In this document: positions 33,606 through 44,180 of the stretch, piece after piece
How the letters are laid out: each line of letters opens with the position of its first letter
How positions within the stretch are numbered: the stretch's first letter is position 1
NCBI GenBank assembly: GCA_019802505.1
Contig: JAFMOC010000095.1
Span: 416,501 to 480,500 of the forward strand
From: Corydoras sp. C115
Taxonomy: Eukaryota > Chordata > Actinopteri > Siluriformes > Callichthyidae
Direction of reading: 5' to 3'
DNA: 64,000 nt
Made by a program: the position numbers and the translations under genes
Notes under the pieces: generated by a model
Told to the model about the DNA's origin: nothing
Seen by the model: the letters and a program-made list of their open reading frames with translations, nothing else
Databases searched by the model: none

Positions 33606-33698
33606 TGTTACGATGGGAGGGATAATAGGAGCCAAGATAGAGGGGAGTAGTGGCAGGGTGACAGATGCCACTAAACGGCGTATATATATATATATGTC

Positions 33699-33781
<83 letters not shown>

Positions 33782-34638
33782 GTATATAAGGGTATAAGAT
33801 ATGTAATAATAATAATAATAAGTATTAATATATAATTAGGAATATATATATTAATGCCTATTAACAATCGGCACTCCCGCGGCGCGCTGGGAGTAACGCG
33901 CAAACGTCCCGACCGAGGTTCGAACCGGCGGGCTGTGACGTTCGAGCCGCCGAACTAAACCGATACGCCACCTAGGCTTTCCGGAAACCAGCGCGAGGAG
34001 CGTCCTAGCCCCTAAGGCAGCCGAGCAGTAAAAAAGAAACGAAACACAAAAACCTCCGCTAAAGCGAGGCGCACATATCGCGCTAAACCAAAAGAAATAA
34101 ATAAACTAAAGAGCAGCTGAAAAAACGCTGACTCCGCGACCGCGGCGCAAAAACCCCGAACCGAAATGACGCCGGTGTGACGTCACCGAGTGACGCACAC
34201 ACGGCTTCCCTGATCCCCAACTCTGAACCCGAACGCTGTGCTCTCGAGCGCCCTGCCGCCTCCACGGATGAGCGGCGTTCGACCGGACGCGTTATCGGCA
34301 CACAGTAATATACACACAGGGTAGAAGTGATCGTGATATTGCCCCAGGGCGTACCCCGGCAACCAATATCATAGGACAGTGGGAATATAACGTAAGAAGA
34401 GGACCCACTGTCAATTCAACATTGGGCATTGCTCCAACGACCACACACTGCGCGTGAAAAAGGCGACGGCGTGGCGAGGAAGCATCGCCACAGACCGTGT
34501 TAAATAAGGACGCTGGCAGCTGGGTCTCATCAGACCTGATTGCCGCTGTGCCTCCTGGGAGTTGGAGTTTTACTCCTTACACGGCGAGATGGCGGCGTGC
34601 GTCTCTGTCGCCCCCCTGTGGCGACACGGCCTGTGACA
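33606..34638 (-). repeat. 3' LTR (with expanded AT microsatellite)
   Basis: On the plus strand it begins TGTTACGATGGG and ends GGCCTGTGACA. It includes about 100 bp of TA repeat (33678-33780) and a CpG-rich middle (33870-34270). Confidence 0.82.
33678..33780. repeat. (AT)n microsatellite inside the LTR
   Basis: Interrupted TA tract (with GTCTA and GTATA), flanked by CG. Confidence 0.93.
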
Positions 34639-34639
34639 G

Positions 34640-36112
34640 TACCCCCCCCTCTAGGGGCGGCTCCCGACGACCCCATTCCAGCAGCCCGGTTGCGTCTGAA
34701 CTCCCGGATGAGTTCAGGGTCTAGGATGTTGCGGGCCGGAACCCAGGAGCGCTCCTCTGGGCCATAGCCCTCCCAGTCAACAAGGTACTGGGTGGAGCCC
34801 TGGACCTTTCGGGAGTCCAGCAACCCTCGCACTGTGTATGCAGGGCCCCCTGCGATAGTTTGTGGGGAGGTGGCGGGGTCTGCGGTGCCAAGGTCTGACA
34901 TAAATAGGGCTTGAGTCTGGACACGTGGAACGTGGGATGTATCTTCATGGCTGAAGGCAATTGCAATCTATATGTGACCGGGTTGATGCGTCGGACTACC
35001 TTAAATGGTCCCACATATTTTGGCGCCAGCTTGCCGGCTCGCCCCTTCAGGGGAATGTCGCGGGAGGACAACCAGACCCTTTGACCTGGGCGGTATGAGG
35101 GTCCTAGCTGCCGTTTGCGATCTGCCTTGCGTCGCATGGTTTCCACGCTTGCCTTCAGGATGGCCCGAGCCTTGCGCCAAGTACGGCGGCACCGACGCAC
35201 GTACTGTTGGGCTCCGGGAACTCCTACCTCAGCCTCCTGGTCAGGGAACATGGGTGCAGGGTACCCAAATTGGCATTCGAATGGGGACATGCCAATTGCT
35301 GAATGCCACAGAGGGTTATGCGCATATTCAGCCCAAGGTAGAAGCTCTGCCCAAGAGGTAGGATGGTCGGCCGCGAGGCACCGGAGCATACGGCCTAGCT
35401 CCTGGTTGAGCCTTTCTGTCTGGCCGTTGGATTCCGGGTGAAACCCAGATGACAGGCTTACAGTGGCCCCCAAGGCTTGCCCAAATGCCTTCCAGAACCG
35501 GCTGGCGAATTGAGGGCCCCGGTCGGAGACTATGTCTCGAGGAATCCCATGAGCCCGGACCACATGTTGGACTAGGAGGTCCGCTGTCTCCTTGGCATTG
35601 GGCAACTTGGGTAGAGCCACGAATTTGCTCCCCTTGGAGAACCTGTCTACCATCACCAGGATAACCGTGTTGTTCTTGGAGGGCGGCAACCCCGTTATAA
35701 AATCCAGGGCAATGTGTGACCAAGGCAGCGAGGGAACCGGGAGAGGGCGCAACAGCCCAGGGGTGCGCCCCCGGGGGTTCTTGCTGCGAGCACACGTTTC
35801 ACATGCCGCCACAAACTCTCGGACGGAGCTCTCCATCCCTGGCCACCAAAATCTGCGTTGCAGGAACTCCAGGGTCCTGGTGACCCCTGGATGGGCCGAA
35901 AATGGGGACGAATGCCCCCATTCTAGCACTCTCCTGCGGAGTTCTGGCGGAACGAATAACCGGCCTGGTGGATTGCCGCCAGGTCCTGGGTTCCGCTGGA
36001 GGGCCTCCTTTACCTGTGCCTCAATGGGCCAGGTCAGGGCTGCCACGACACGGGGTTGTGGCAGGATGGGTTCAGGGTCCGGGTTGGACTCCTTCTCTCC
36101 CTGAGACCACAG
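34640..36112 (-). pseudogene. Gypsy integrase with chromodomain (frameshifted)
   Basis: The minus-strand open frame 34721-36190 (489 aa, of which the first ~26 residues come from LTR sequence) carries a complete integrase. It has an HHCC zinc-binding region (H93, H100, C130, C133). Its catalytic core has D163 in ALDFITG, D223 in VSDRGPQF and E259 in NGQTER (DD35E). A C-terminal GPFKVVRRINPVTYRLQLP region follows. The chromodomain (YTVRGLLDSRKVQGSTQYLV, then DWEGYGPEERSWV) is read in another frame (34530-34901), so a frameshift lies near 34870-34905. The 5' end is truncated at the LTR junction. The catalytic residues are intact, but the polyprotein that should carry them is missing. Confidence 0.88.
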
Positions 36113-36298
36113 CGTGAAAAAGGCGACGGCGTGGCGAGGAAGCATCGCCACAAACCGTGTTAAATAAGGACGCTGGCAGCTGGGTCTCATCAGACCTGAT
36201 TGCCGCTGTGCCTCCTGGGAGTTGGAGTTTTACTCCTTACACGGCGAGATGGCGGCGTGCGTCTCTGTCGCCCCCCTGTGGCGACACGGCCTGTGACA
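36113..36298 (-). repeat. Truncated 5' LTR
   Basis: Nearly identical to 34453-34638 (GCGTGAAAAAGGCGACGGCG to CTGTGACA). One substitution was noticed (CACAGACCG versus CACAAACCG). Confidence 0.88.
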
Positions 36299-36303
36299 GT
36301 TTC

Positions 36304-36950
36304 ACTTCCTAAATCAGACTCACCAAGTTACTGATTCTTTTCAGCCCAGGAGCTCCCAATTAGCACAGATTATATAAGGACTGTCAGGTTTTCCTTCTGT
36401 TTGCCAAGTATCTTGTGCCAAGTATCTTGTGTCTACCATACAAGATACTTGCATATTTTACGAAACTGAGAAAATTATATTTGCGTTTTGCCATCTTGCT
36501 TCTGAACATCAGAAATTTAAAAAGAAGGGGAACCAGCAAACGGACGGTGGTTACTATGGCAATACCTCTGTCTCTTTTCTATCAAGATAAAAGATGAGTA
36601 AAAAATCTGATTATTACATATTTTTATTTTTACAAGCTGTCCACAACCCACCATTTGAGAGTTGATGGTGTAATCAACAATTACCAGTTTAAAGTCACTT
36701 AAAAAATAAAAGTTAGCCTTAAATGTTAAAGAGAATTAAAAAAATAATTTTTTGTAATGTAATTTATTTCTCTATGAAGCTAAAGTGTGGTATTTAAACG
36801 ATTATTTTAAAAAGCCAAGATTTAATATTGTATGCACCTATGCACCAATATCAAATCATTCAAGCAGCTAAATCATCATGTTTAAGTTAATAATATTCAA
36901 ATAATAATGAAATTTAACAGTCAGGAATAGGGTCTCATCATCGAACATTT
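36304..36950. other. Non-coding interval
   Basis: AT-rich; CAAGTATCTTGTG is duplicated near 36404-36432. No gene seen. Confidence 0.5.
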
Positions 36951-36975
36951 ATATTTGCATTTAGTCCTTTAGCAG

Positions 36976-37903
36976 TGTTACGAGTCCGACTCAAAGTGTA
37001 CTAGGGAGATATGGATGCAGAATAACAGCTTTGTTTATTAAATAAACAACAGCGGCAGCCGAGTAGCATGTGAGTGTGGAGGTAATCGGCAGCAGGAACA
37101 CTGTGGTACTCGGCAGATGTCACGAGCGTGGCTTGATGACCAGGACGGGATACGAACCTGGGTATCAAGCAGAGCAGACAGACAAAGAAAACACAAACCA
37201 ACACAAACCACAAAATAACACACCGGGAAGATAGAATAAACACAGAGAACGGAAAACAGTGGGAAAGGAGAAGCTAATAAGAAAAGAAACAGATAGAGGA
37301 AGTAAGGTGCTGGACGAGGCAGCAACCAGGAGGAACCTAGAGTGAACGGAGGGGGAGGAAGAACACCGACGGGGAACGGGAACCGGGAGACAGAAAGAGG
37401 GTTAGTGCTTAGATGGAGTAAATGTGTTAAATCACCGACAGGGAGAGTGGTTTGTACAAGTGAGAAAGACGTTACGGCAACTATACACAATGGACGGACA
37501 CGGACTGCACACTCAATCTCTACACACACACACAGGAATCCCAAATTAAGGGAAGGAGGGAAAGGATGGGGACGAGGGACGAGCGAGAGGGAGGACAAGA
37601 GGTAAGTTCAAACGTGGAATAAACGGAGAAACACGCTAAGGCTAAACACAATCGAATGCACACTCACCCAACGGAGACAAAAACGGAAGTAAGCAAGGAA
37701 GGCAATCGGCAGGAGATATCACAGGGATAACGCTCGGTATGTTGCAAAACGATCAATACTTTGCACTCGAGCAGCGAAACAGGAAGCCTTAAATAGTATA
37801 GGGAAGAACCCGGAAATAATGAACCTCATCTGGTGCACGGAGAGCGCGCGCTGCCTAGAAGGCGGGGCTAAGGGAACGCGTCGCTGCGCTGCGATTTCTA
37901 ACA
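36976..37903 (-). repeat. 3' LTR of Gypsy C
   Basis: 928 bp; on the plus strand it begins TGTTACGAGTCC and ends GCGATTTCTAACA. The outer half of its sequence (GGACTGCACACTCAATC, GGGAAGGAGGGAAAGGA) recurs at 41478-41635. Confidence 0.82.
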
Positions 37904-38492
37904 TAGGTCTCCCGACCAAAGAGGTCGTCATGGGGGCACCAACGGGGACCACAGCAGACGGCCTCGTGGAATTGGCTCAGGGAGGACAGGACAGGGAGCT
38001 ACGGGTGACTCTACTGGGACGGGTAGTCTCGTTGGGAGGAGACGGGGGCGGGGGAGGAGGTACGTCAGGGGCCGGAAGGGACGGTGTAAGAGGTACCTCT
38101 GGGGGGGGCTGGGAGCGAGGACGACCCCTAGGCCTACCGGAAAGGGAACGGAACTGCCTACCTCTCTGGGAAGAGGAACGGGGTGGCCTGCCTCGAGGTT
38201 GGGGAGCAGGGCATTGGGGGTGAGTCAGGTGGAATTGGTCTAGTAGAGTATTGTCCAGAATGTCAGTCCGTTTCTCCTCAGGGCTGTAACCCTCCCAGTC
38301 AACAAGGTACTCGAGTCCGGAGTCAGTCCTGCGTGAGTAAATGATTTTGTCGATAGTGTACAGGGGACGGTCGTGGGGAAGTTCTTGGGAAAGTTGCTGG
38401 TGGGGTTGGGAGTTAAGGGGGCCGGGGGTGAAGGGTTTGAGGAGAGGGAAGTGGAATTATGGGGAAATTCTAAGTTGGGGAGGAAGCTGGAG
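37904..38492 (-). pseudogene. Gypsy C integrase C-terminus, chromodomain and proline-rich tail
   Basis: Minus-strand translation gives YTIDKIIYSRRTDSGLEYLV then DWEGYSPEEK (chromodomain) near 38240-38370. A proline/arginine-rich tail follows to the LTR. The plus-strand frame 37819-38223 is a shadow of this tail. Confidence 0.7.
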
Positions 38493-39214
38493 GGTAAAAG
38501 TGTAGACTAGTTATTAGTCTGACGGAGAAGATTTCAGTGCTAGAAGAGCGCATTCGGGTTTTAGACCAGGGTAATGTTAGTAAAGGTGTGTCAGGGACCA
38601 GTTTAGCCAGCCCGAATGCCACAGGATCAGGTCCTAAATCTCTGGCTTTAGAGCCCTCGCAGCAGGGCGAGTGGGTGATGATCAGGCGACGTACACGTAG
38701 AACTGAGCATCACTCTTCTAGGATCCACGTGTCCAATTGGTTTTCCCCACTCAGTGACTCACCCACTGAGAGACCGGTTGTTAAAAGTGCTCTGGTTACT
38801 GGCGACTCCCAGCTCAGACACGTGCGAATAGCTACCCCCTTAGAGACCACAGCAATCATTGTCCGGTGCATCCGGGCCAGGGCTCCAGACATCAGGGCGA
38901 AACTCAAAGTGCTGGCTAATGCTAAATGCCCTTTCTCTAGAATAGTTATCCACGTCGGCACTAATGACGTTCGTCTCAAGCAGTCAGAGATTACTAAGGC
39001 TAATGATAAAGAGGTGTGTGGAACCGCTGCAATGATGTCTGATGAAGTAGTTGTCTCTGGTCCCCTACCAATTAGGCGTGGCGGCGAAACCTACAGCAGG
39101 TTATGGTCGCTGCGTTGCTGGATGTCTAAGTGGTGCTCAGAAAACAACATTACCTTTTTTGATAATTGGTCTACTTTTGAGGGAAGGCCTGGCCTTTTGA
39201 AATGGCTTGAGTTT
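38493..39214 (+). pseudogene. LINE ORF1 fragment with SGNH esterase domain
   Basis: The plus frame 38537-39298 encodes a short coiled-coil-like segment (LTEKISVLEERIRVLDQ, beginning upstream of the first ATG). An SGNH/GDSL-type esterase follows: VTGDSQLRHVR (block I Ser), VIHVGTNDVR (GxND block III) and ITFFDNWSTFEGRPGLLKW, just before the expected GLHP block V, which is cut off. This architecture is known from ORF1 of fish L2/CR1-type LINEs, where it aids RNP formation. It is antisense to Gypsy C and occupies the place of the integrase core. No poly(A), tail or target duplication is seen. Confidence 0.75.
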
Positions 39215-39430
39215 CCCTGCAGGCAGTTGATGGGGGGACTTGGAGGCCACACAGGTGGAGCACGAGGCAATGTCCTTGTTGACAGTACTTCTGCCTGATC
39301 TTCTCCATCGTGCGTTCCGCCCCTGGATGACCAGAACTGGTGTTAGTGTGGGCCCAAGAGATGAGCTGCTGCCGGAACTGTGGGGGGACGTAGGTCTTGT
39401 TGGGGAGGATCTTAGACATATTGGGCGGGG
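39215..39430 (-). pseudogene. Gypsy C integrase zinc-binding N-terminus
   Basis: YVPPQFRQQLISWAHTNTSS and GHPGAERTMEKIRQKY carry the HHCC histidines. The cysteine half (CSTCVASK) is readable one frame over, then the sequence ends at the LINE junction. Confidence 0.75.
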
Positions 39431-40800
39431 GTTCCCACTCGTTTATCTCTTGGATCTCGCTGTCCAGCTCCCAGGAGATGGTTTGCGCGAATACACTTGG
39501 CGGCAGAATAGATTTGACAGGGGGTTCTGCCTTATCCTGGTCCTCGAACTTTCAGGAGAGGATGTCCGCCTTGGCATTCTCCTTGCCAGGCCGGTAAGTG
39601 ACGGTAAAGTCAAATCTATTGAAGAATAGTGACCACCCGGCTTGTCAAGCGTTGAGGCGACTTCAGAAACTCCAGATTGCGGTGGTCCGTGATGACTTGT
39701 ACGGGGAACTTCATGCCCATGAGCCAGTGCCGCCATTCCTCGAACGTGAGCTTTATGGCGAGGAGTTCCCGGTCTCCCACGTGGTAGTTCTGTTCAGCCG
39801 GCGTTTGCGCGAGAAGTACGCGATGGGATGTAATGTAGGAGGCTCACCCTGCCATTGAGACACCCAGAGAGGAAGCGTCAACCTCGACGACGAATGGAGA
39901 TTCGGGGTCCGGGTGGACGAGCACCGGGGCCGTGGTGAACGCCTTTTTAAGTCTCCCAAACACTGCTTCGGTCTTCTCCAACCACACCAGTTTCTTGGGT
40001 TTACCCCTTAGTAGACTGGTGAGAGGAAGTACGGTTTGGCTGAATGATCGTATAAATCTACGAAAAAAGTTAGCAAACCGAGGAAACTGTATTTCCTTGA
40101 TGGTGCTGGGCGTCTTCCATTCCAGCACTGATTTGACTTTGCTGGTGTCCATCTGGATGCCGTGGTTGCTAATTATGTATCCCAAAAAAGCAATTTCTTT
40201 CAGGTCGAAATCGCACTTCTCCGCCTTGACGTACAGCCCATGTTCCAGTAGCCTTTCAAGGATTCCTCTGGTGTTGTTGACGTGGGACTGGGGATCGGGC
40301 GAGTAGATAAGGATGTCATCCAAGTAGACGACCTCACATCTCCCCAGGAACTCCCTCAAAACGTCGTTTACTAGACATTAAAAGATTGAAGGGACGTTGG
40401 TCAGCCCGAAAGGCATGACGAGGTATTCATAATGACCCGCTGTGGTGCTAAAAGCATTCCACTGCTGAGGTCAAGCTTCGTGAAGGTCTTGGCATTCCGA
40501 AGTTGTTCCAATGCCGATGGAACGAGTGGAAGAGGGTAGGTGTACCTCATAGAGATTTTATTGAGTTCCCGATAGTCAATGAAAGGGCGGAGAGTACCAT
40601 CCTTCTTAGGAATGAAGAAGAAGCTGGAGCTGACCGGGGACTTGGAAGGGCAGATGAATGCCTGCACAAGGGCCTCAGAGATGTACTCCTCCAATATCGC
40701 CGTTTCCTTGACTGAGAGCGGATAGGGCATAGATGGCGGGAATTTGGCGCCAGGCAGGAGCTCGATGGCGCAATCATATTCACGGTGTGGGGGCATTCAC
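39431..40800 (-). pseudogene. Gypsy C reverse transcriptase and RNase H
   Basis: The RT N-terminal part is at 40401-40796 (YDCAIELLPGAKFPPSMPYP, FTKLDLSSG). The catalytic YLDDILIYSPDP is at about 40310-40345 in the frame 39844-40359, followed by the thumb/connection (FRRFIRSFSQTVLPLTSLL) and the start of RNase H (FVVEVDASSLGVS). RNase H continues in shifted frames to 39443 (DHRNLEF-like text near 39680). The YxDD box is intact, but stops and frameshifts separate the parts. Confidence 0.82.
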
Positions 40801-41477
40801 GTGACCTTTGCTGAACACCGTGGTGAGTTCCCGATACTCAGGAGGGACATTGGCAGGTAGAGTCTCAGAGATGGATTTGGTAGCTGCCACCGATTGGACC
40901 TTGGTGGGCGGTGTCAGACAACGGGTGTGGCAGCGCGGTGACCAGGCCAGGATATCCAGGGGATCCCAGGTCATCAAGGGATTGTGGTCTCGCAGCTACA
41001 GTTGACCCAGGATGACGGACGAGATGGTGGCGGACATGACAAAGAAATGTCTTCTCTTTGTGAAGAATCCCTAGGCGTAGGGAAATGGGGACGGTGTGAT
41101 AGGTGATGCTCCCTACATTCTTGCCATTGAATACAGAGATGTTCTGTGGAGCCTTGAGGGGAAACATGGGAACCCGGAGCTTCTGCACCAGCTACTCATC
41201 GATGAAGTCCCCTTTCGACCCCGAGTCAATCAGCGCCGTTACTGAGCACACATTAGACTTGTGAGAGAGCATGATGTTAATGCGAGACCTGGGTTTGTGG
41301 GTGGTCTGGATTGTGCTCACCTTAGGGGGCTTGGGGCTTCACGGGGACTCCTTGACCCTCTTCTCCTGCTGCCTCAGCTCGCCTCACCGGCCTAACGGGG
41401 CACTCAAGGTGTTGATGTCCAACCTCTTCACAGTAAAGACACAGGCGGCAGCATATCCGCTCTCTCCGTTGTCTCTC
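40801..41477 (-). pseudogene. Gypsy C gag end and protease
   Basis: Gag retains only the zinc knuckle CLYCEEVGHQHLEC (41322-41440). The protease motif ALIDSGSKGDFIDE lies near 41200-41240, followed by an in-frame stop. Downstream text (VPMFPLKAPQNISVFNGK) continues to the RT linker at 40865. The gag N-terminus is replaced by the 5' LTR remnant at 41478. Confidence 0.75.
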
Positions 41478-41635
41478 ACGGACTGCACACTCAATCTCTA
41501 CACACACACAGGAATCCTAAACTAAGGGAAGGAGGGAAAGGACGGGGACGAGCGAGAGGGAGGACAAGAGGTAAGTTCAAACAGGGGATGAATGGAGATG
41601 GTGCATGCGCTGCCGCTGCGCTGCGATTTATAACA
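41478..41635 (-). repeat. Truncated, internally deleted 5' LTR of Gypsy C
   Basis: 158 bp matching two separate parts of the 3' LTR (around 37495-37610 and 37850-37903), with the middle deleted. Confidence 0.8.
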
Positions 41636-41640
41636 AGCAG

Positions 41641-41880
41641 ACACATTTATCCAAAGCAAGTTCCAAATGAGAGAACAACACAAGTCAGTAGTTAAGGTAT
41701 ATACTGAGGTATAATCAAACCTGATCATTATCCAATCTTGATTTTTTTTTTTTGTAGCAAGTGCTATGTTTTGAGATGTTTCTTAAAGATGCTACGTAAG
41801 TCAGCCTTACAGAGTTGGAAGGATTGTTTCACCATTTAGCAGTGCTGAACGATACAGAGTGAGAGTTGACACCACCATTC
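41641..41880 (-). repeat. L2 LINE 3' fragment split by Gypsy C
   Basis: ACACATTTATCCAAAGCAAG, then text similar to the L2 3' region at 24480-24720 (CACCATTTAGCAGTG, AGAGTGAGAGTTGAC). The missing tail end is on the other side of Gypsy C at 36950-36975. Confidence 0.7.
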
Positions 41881-41943
41881 AATCACCAGGCAAATAGAAC
41901 CTAAAGAAAACAAAAAAAGTTATATATTATTATTATTATTATT

Positions 41944-42325
41944 CACGGTGGCATAGTGGTTAGCACGTTCGCCTCTCAGCGCTAGGGATTCCCAGTTCGA
42001 ATCCCCATCTGGGTGGAGTTTCCATGTTCTCCCCGTGTCTGCGTGGATTTCCTCCGGGTTCTCCGGTTTCCTCCCACAGTCCAAAAACATGGATCAAGTT
42101 AATTGAGTACTCCAAATTGCCCCATATAGAGTGTGTTTGTGTGTGTGTGTGTCTGTGTAAGTGTGTGCCCAGTGATAGATTGGCACCCTATCCTGGGTGT
42201 ATATGTCCAGCGCCCATAACGTTCTCCCCTGGATGGACATGGGGGACTCGCCGCGACCTTTCTAGAGGATAAAGCGGAAGATAATGAATGAATGAATTAA
42301 TTAATGAATTAATGAATTAATGAAT
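41944..42325 (+). mobile_element. tRNA-derived SINE (GGCGGCACGG family)
   Basis: The first few nt of the head are missing (starts CACGGTGGCATAG). A and B boxes are present (AGTTCGAATCC). The tail has evolved into AATTAATGAATT units. Confidence 0.88.
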
Positions 42326-42529
42326 ATTCAAAGAATCGACAAAGTAACACTAAAAGAAAATTTAAAAAACTATTTAATTCACATTTCTATAGCTGTTAGT
42401 GGTATAACATATCTCAGAATATGCATGGAATAAATATTTTTTTGTGTAAAAATTATGGTTGCAAATAATATGAACATAGGCTAGATGACAATTATATAGT
42501 TGCATATTTTGTAACAATTAACAATCTTT

Positions 42530-42670
42530 CCATTAAAGGTAAGGTAAGGTAAGGTAAGGTAAGGTAAACCTTTATTTGTCCCACAATGGGGAAATTCACA
42601 TTTCTCAGCAGCAGATACAGAGGATGGTGAAAAGGTATCCAGTCATTAAAGAGATTTAAAGTAGGAAAAA
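42530..42670 (+). repeat. (AAGGT)n and adjoining repeat fragment
   Basis: Six to seven AAGGT units (42538-42567) run into CTTTATTTGTCCCACAATGG, a motif common at the end of fish retroposons. Not classified. Confidence 0.6.
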
Positions 42671-42698
42671 TTTAAAATACAGTTAGAAATCTATATAT

Positions 42699-43119
42699 TG
42701 TTACGATCGGGCGCGCTGTCCGTACGAATGCGGCACAGCGCGGTGCGGTGCGGTTTAAGGAAGCGAGCCAGGCGACCAGGTAAGCAAACAAAAAAGCAGT
42801 TTTAATAGTAGAAGTCAGCGGGAACGCCGCTGAAGGCACGGCGAGACGTGCCGGGAGCAAAACACTTACAAAAATAACCAAACCAAACCAAAAAGGAAAC
42901 AACTGACGTAGCATCTATGCGTACATCCATATACACAGATACACACACATACAATGCTGGCCTGCTGACTCAGGGCGCATGCGCGCTTTAAGCGTAGTCA
43001 GCAGGCCACATGTGATCAGGTAGGACCCAATCCCAGCTCAATGGAATGGGCCCTACCTACGGCCAAAAGCCCGAAACAAGGGAGACAGGGGGGAGTAGCC
43101 TAGCACTCCCAACCTGACA
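42699..43119 (-). repeat. LTR of the satellite-bearing element (3' in element sense)
   Basis: 421 bp, TGTTACGATCGG to CCTGACA on the plus strand. Confidence 0.88.
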
Positions 43120-43143
43120 TATCGCCCCCCTGATGCAGGGAAG

Positions 43144-44105
43144 TCGTGACCCCTGAAGAGCGCGAGGGCTACATGACCCCTTGAGGACGCGGAGGCAACG
43201 TGACCCCTCGAGGGCGACGTGACCCCTTGAGGCTGCGGGGGCGACGCGACCTCTTGTGAGCACGGCGGCGCCGTGACCCCTTGTGAGCGCGAGGGTGATG
43301 TGACCCCTTGAAGATGTGGGGGCAACGTGACCTTGCCGTGACCCCTTGAGCGTGCGAGGGCGATGAGAACCCTTGAGGATGCGGGGGCGCCGTGACCCCT
43401 TGTAAGCGCGAGGGGGAGGTGACCCCTTGTGAGTGCGGTGGCGCCGTGCCTCCTTGTGGGGACAAGGGTGACGGGACCCTTGAGGATGCGGGGACGCCGT
43501 GACCCCTTGTGAGTGCGAGGGGGGCATGACCCCCGGTGAGCGCGAGAGGTAAGTAACCTCTTGAGGGTACGGGAACGCCGTAACCCTTTGTGAGCGCGTG
43601 GGGGATGTGACCCCTTGAGAGCGCGAGGAGGACGTGACCCTATGAGGGCACGGGAACGCCGTAACCCAGTGAGTGCGCGTGGACGGCGAGATCCCTTGAG
43701 TGCGTGTGGGCGGCGAGACCCTTTTAGTGCGAGTGGGTGGCGTGACCACATGAGGACATGGGGGCAACGTGACCCTTTGAGGATACGGGAGCACCGTAAC
43801 CCCTTGAGAGCGCGGGGGGACATGACCCTTTGAGCGTGCGAGGAGGACGTGACCCTTTGAGGGTACAGGAACTCCGTAACCCCTTGAAGAGGTGGGGGCA
43901 ACGTGACCCTTGGTGAGCGCGGCGGCGCCATGGCCTTTTGTGAGCACGAGAGGGGCGTGACACTTTGACCTCACCCTTGGTGAGCGCGGCGGCGCCTAGG
44001 CCCTTTTTGAGCGCGTGGGCGACGTGACCCCTTGGGAAAGTGGGGGAGACGTGACCCCTTGTGTGCACAGCGGCGCTGTGGCCCCTTTTGAGTGCGAGGG
44101 CGACG
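43144..44105. repeat. 27-bp tandem array (about 35 units)
   Basis: The plus-strand unit resembles GTGACCCCTTGTGAGCGCGA plus 7 nt. Because 27 is divisible by 3 and the unit lacks stops, overlapping frames stay open on the minus strand (for example 43053-43931 and 43057-43974). They translate to 9-residue repeats such as GVTSPSRSQ or LKGSRRPRA. Some units are shortened. Confidence 0.9.
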
Positions 44106-44180
44106 GAACCACCACACGGACTCCGGTGCGGGAGAGCAAAATGCGGACTCGGGGACCGATGGGACTAAAGCGGCCGCAGG

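Larger units (their letters stand above)
33606..36298 (-). mobile_element. Ty3/Gypsy retrotransposon with large 5' deletion
   Basis: Perfect GTTTC target duplications flank it (33601-33605 and 36299-36303). It has a complete 1033-bp 3' LTR (33606-34638), a polypurine tract complement (GTACCCCCCCTC), an integrase with chromodomain, and then a 186-bp piece of the 5' LTR joined directly to the integrase region. The gag, protease, RT and most of RNase H are absent. The two LTR pieces differ at only about one site over 186 bp, so the insertion looks recent. Confidence 0.9.
36976..41635 (-). mobile_element. Ty3/Gypsy retrotransposon C, chimeric
   Basis: AGCAG target duplications flank it (36971-36975 and 41636-41640). 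It is inserted into an L2 tail (ATTTAGTCCTTTAGCAG before it, ACACATTTATCCAAAG after it). Order on the minus strand: shortened 5' LTR, gag zinc knuckle, protease, RT, RNase H, integrase N-terminus, then a foreign LINE ORF1 segment in the opposite direction, chromodomain, 3' LTR. Multiple stops and frameshifts; not functional. Confidence 0.88.

Noticed and set aside
35005..36117. Plus-strand frames opposite the Gypsy integrase (for example 118, 108 and 170 aa)
   Set aside because: Shadows of the minus-strand integrase; no domains.
37038..37605. Open frames inside the Gypsy C LTR
   Set aside because: LTR sequence without domain similarity; frames on both strands overlap.
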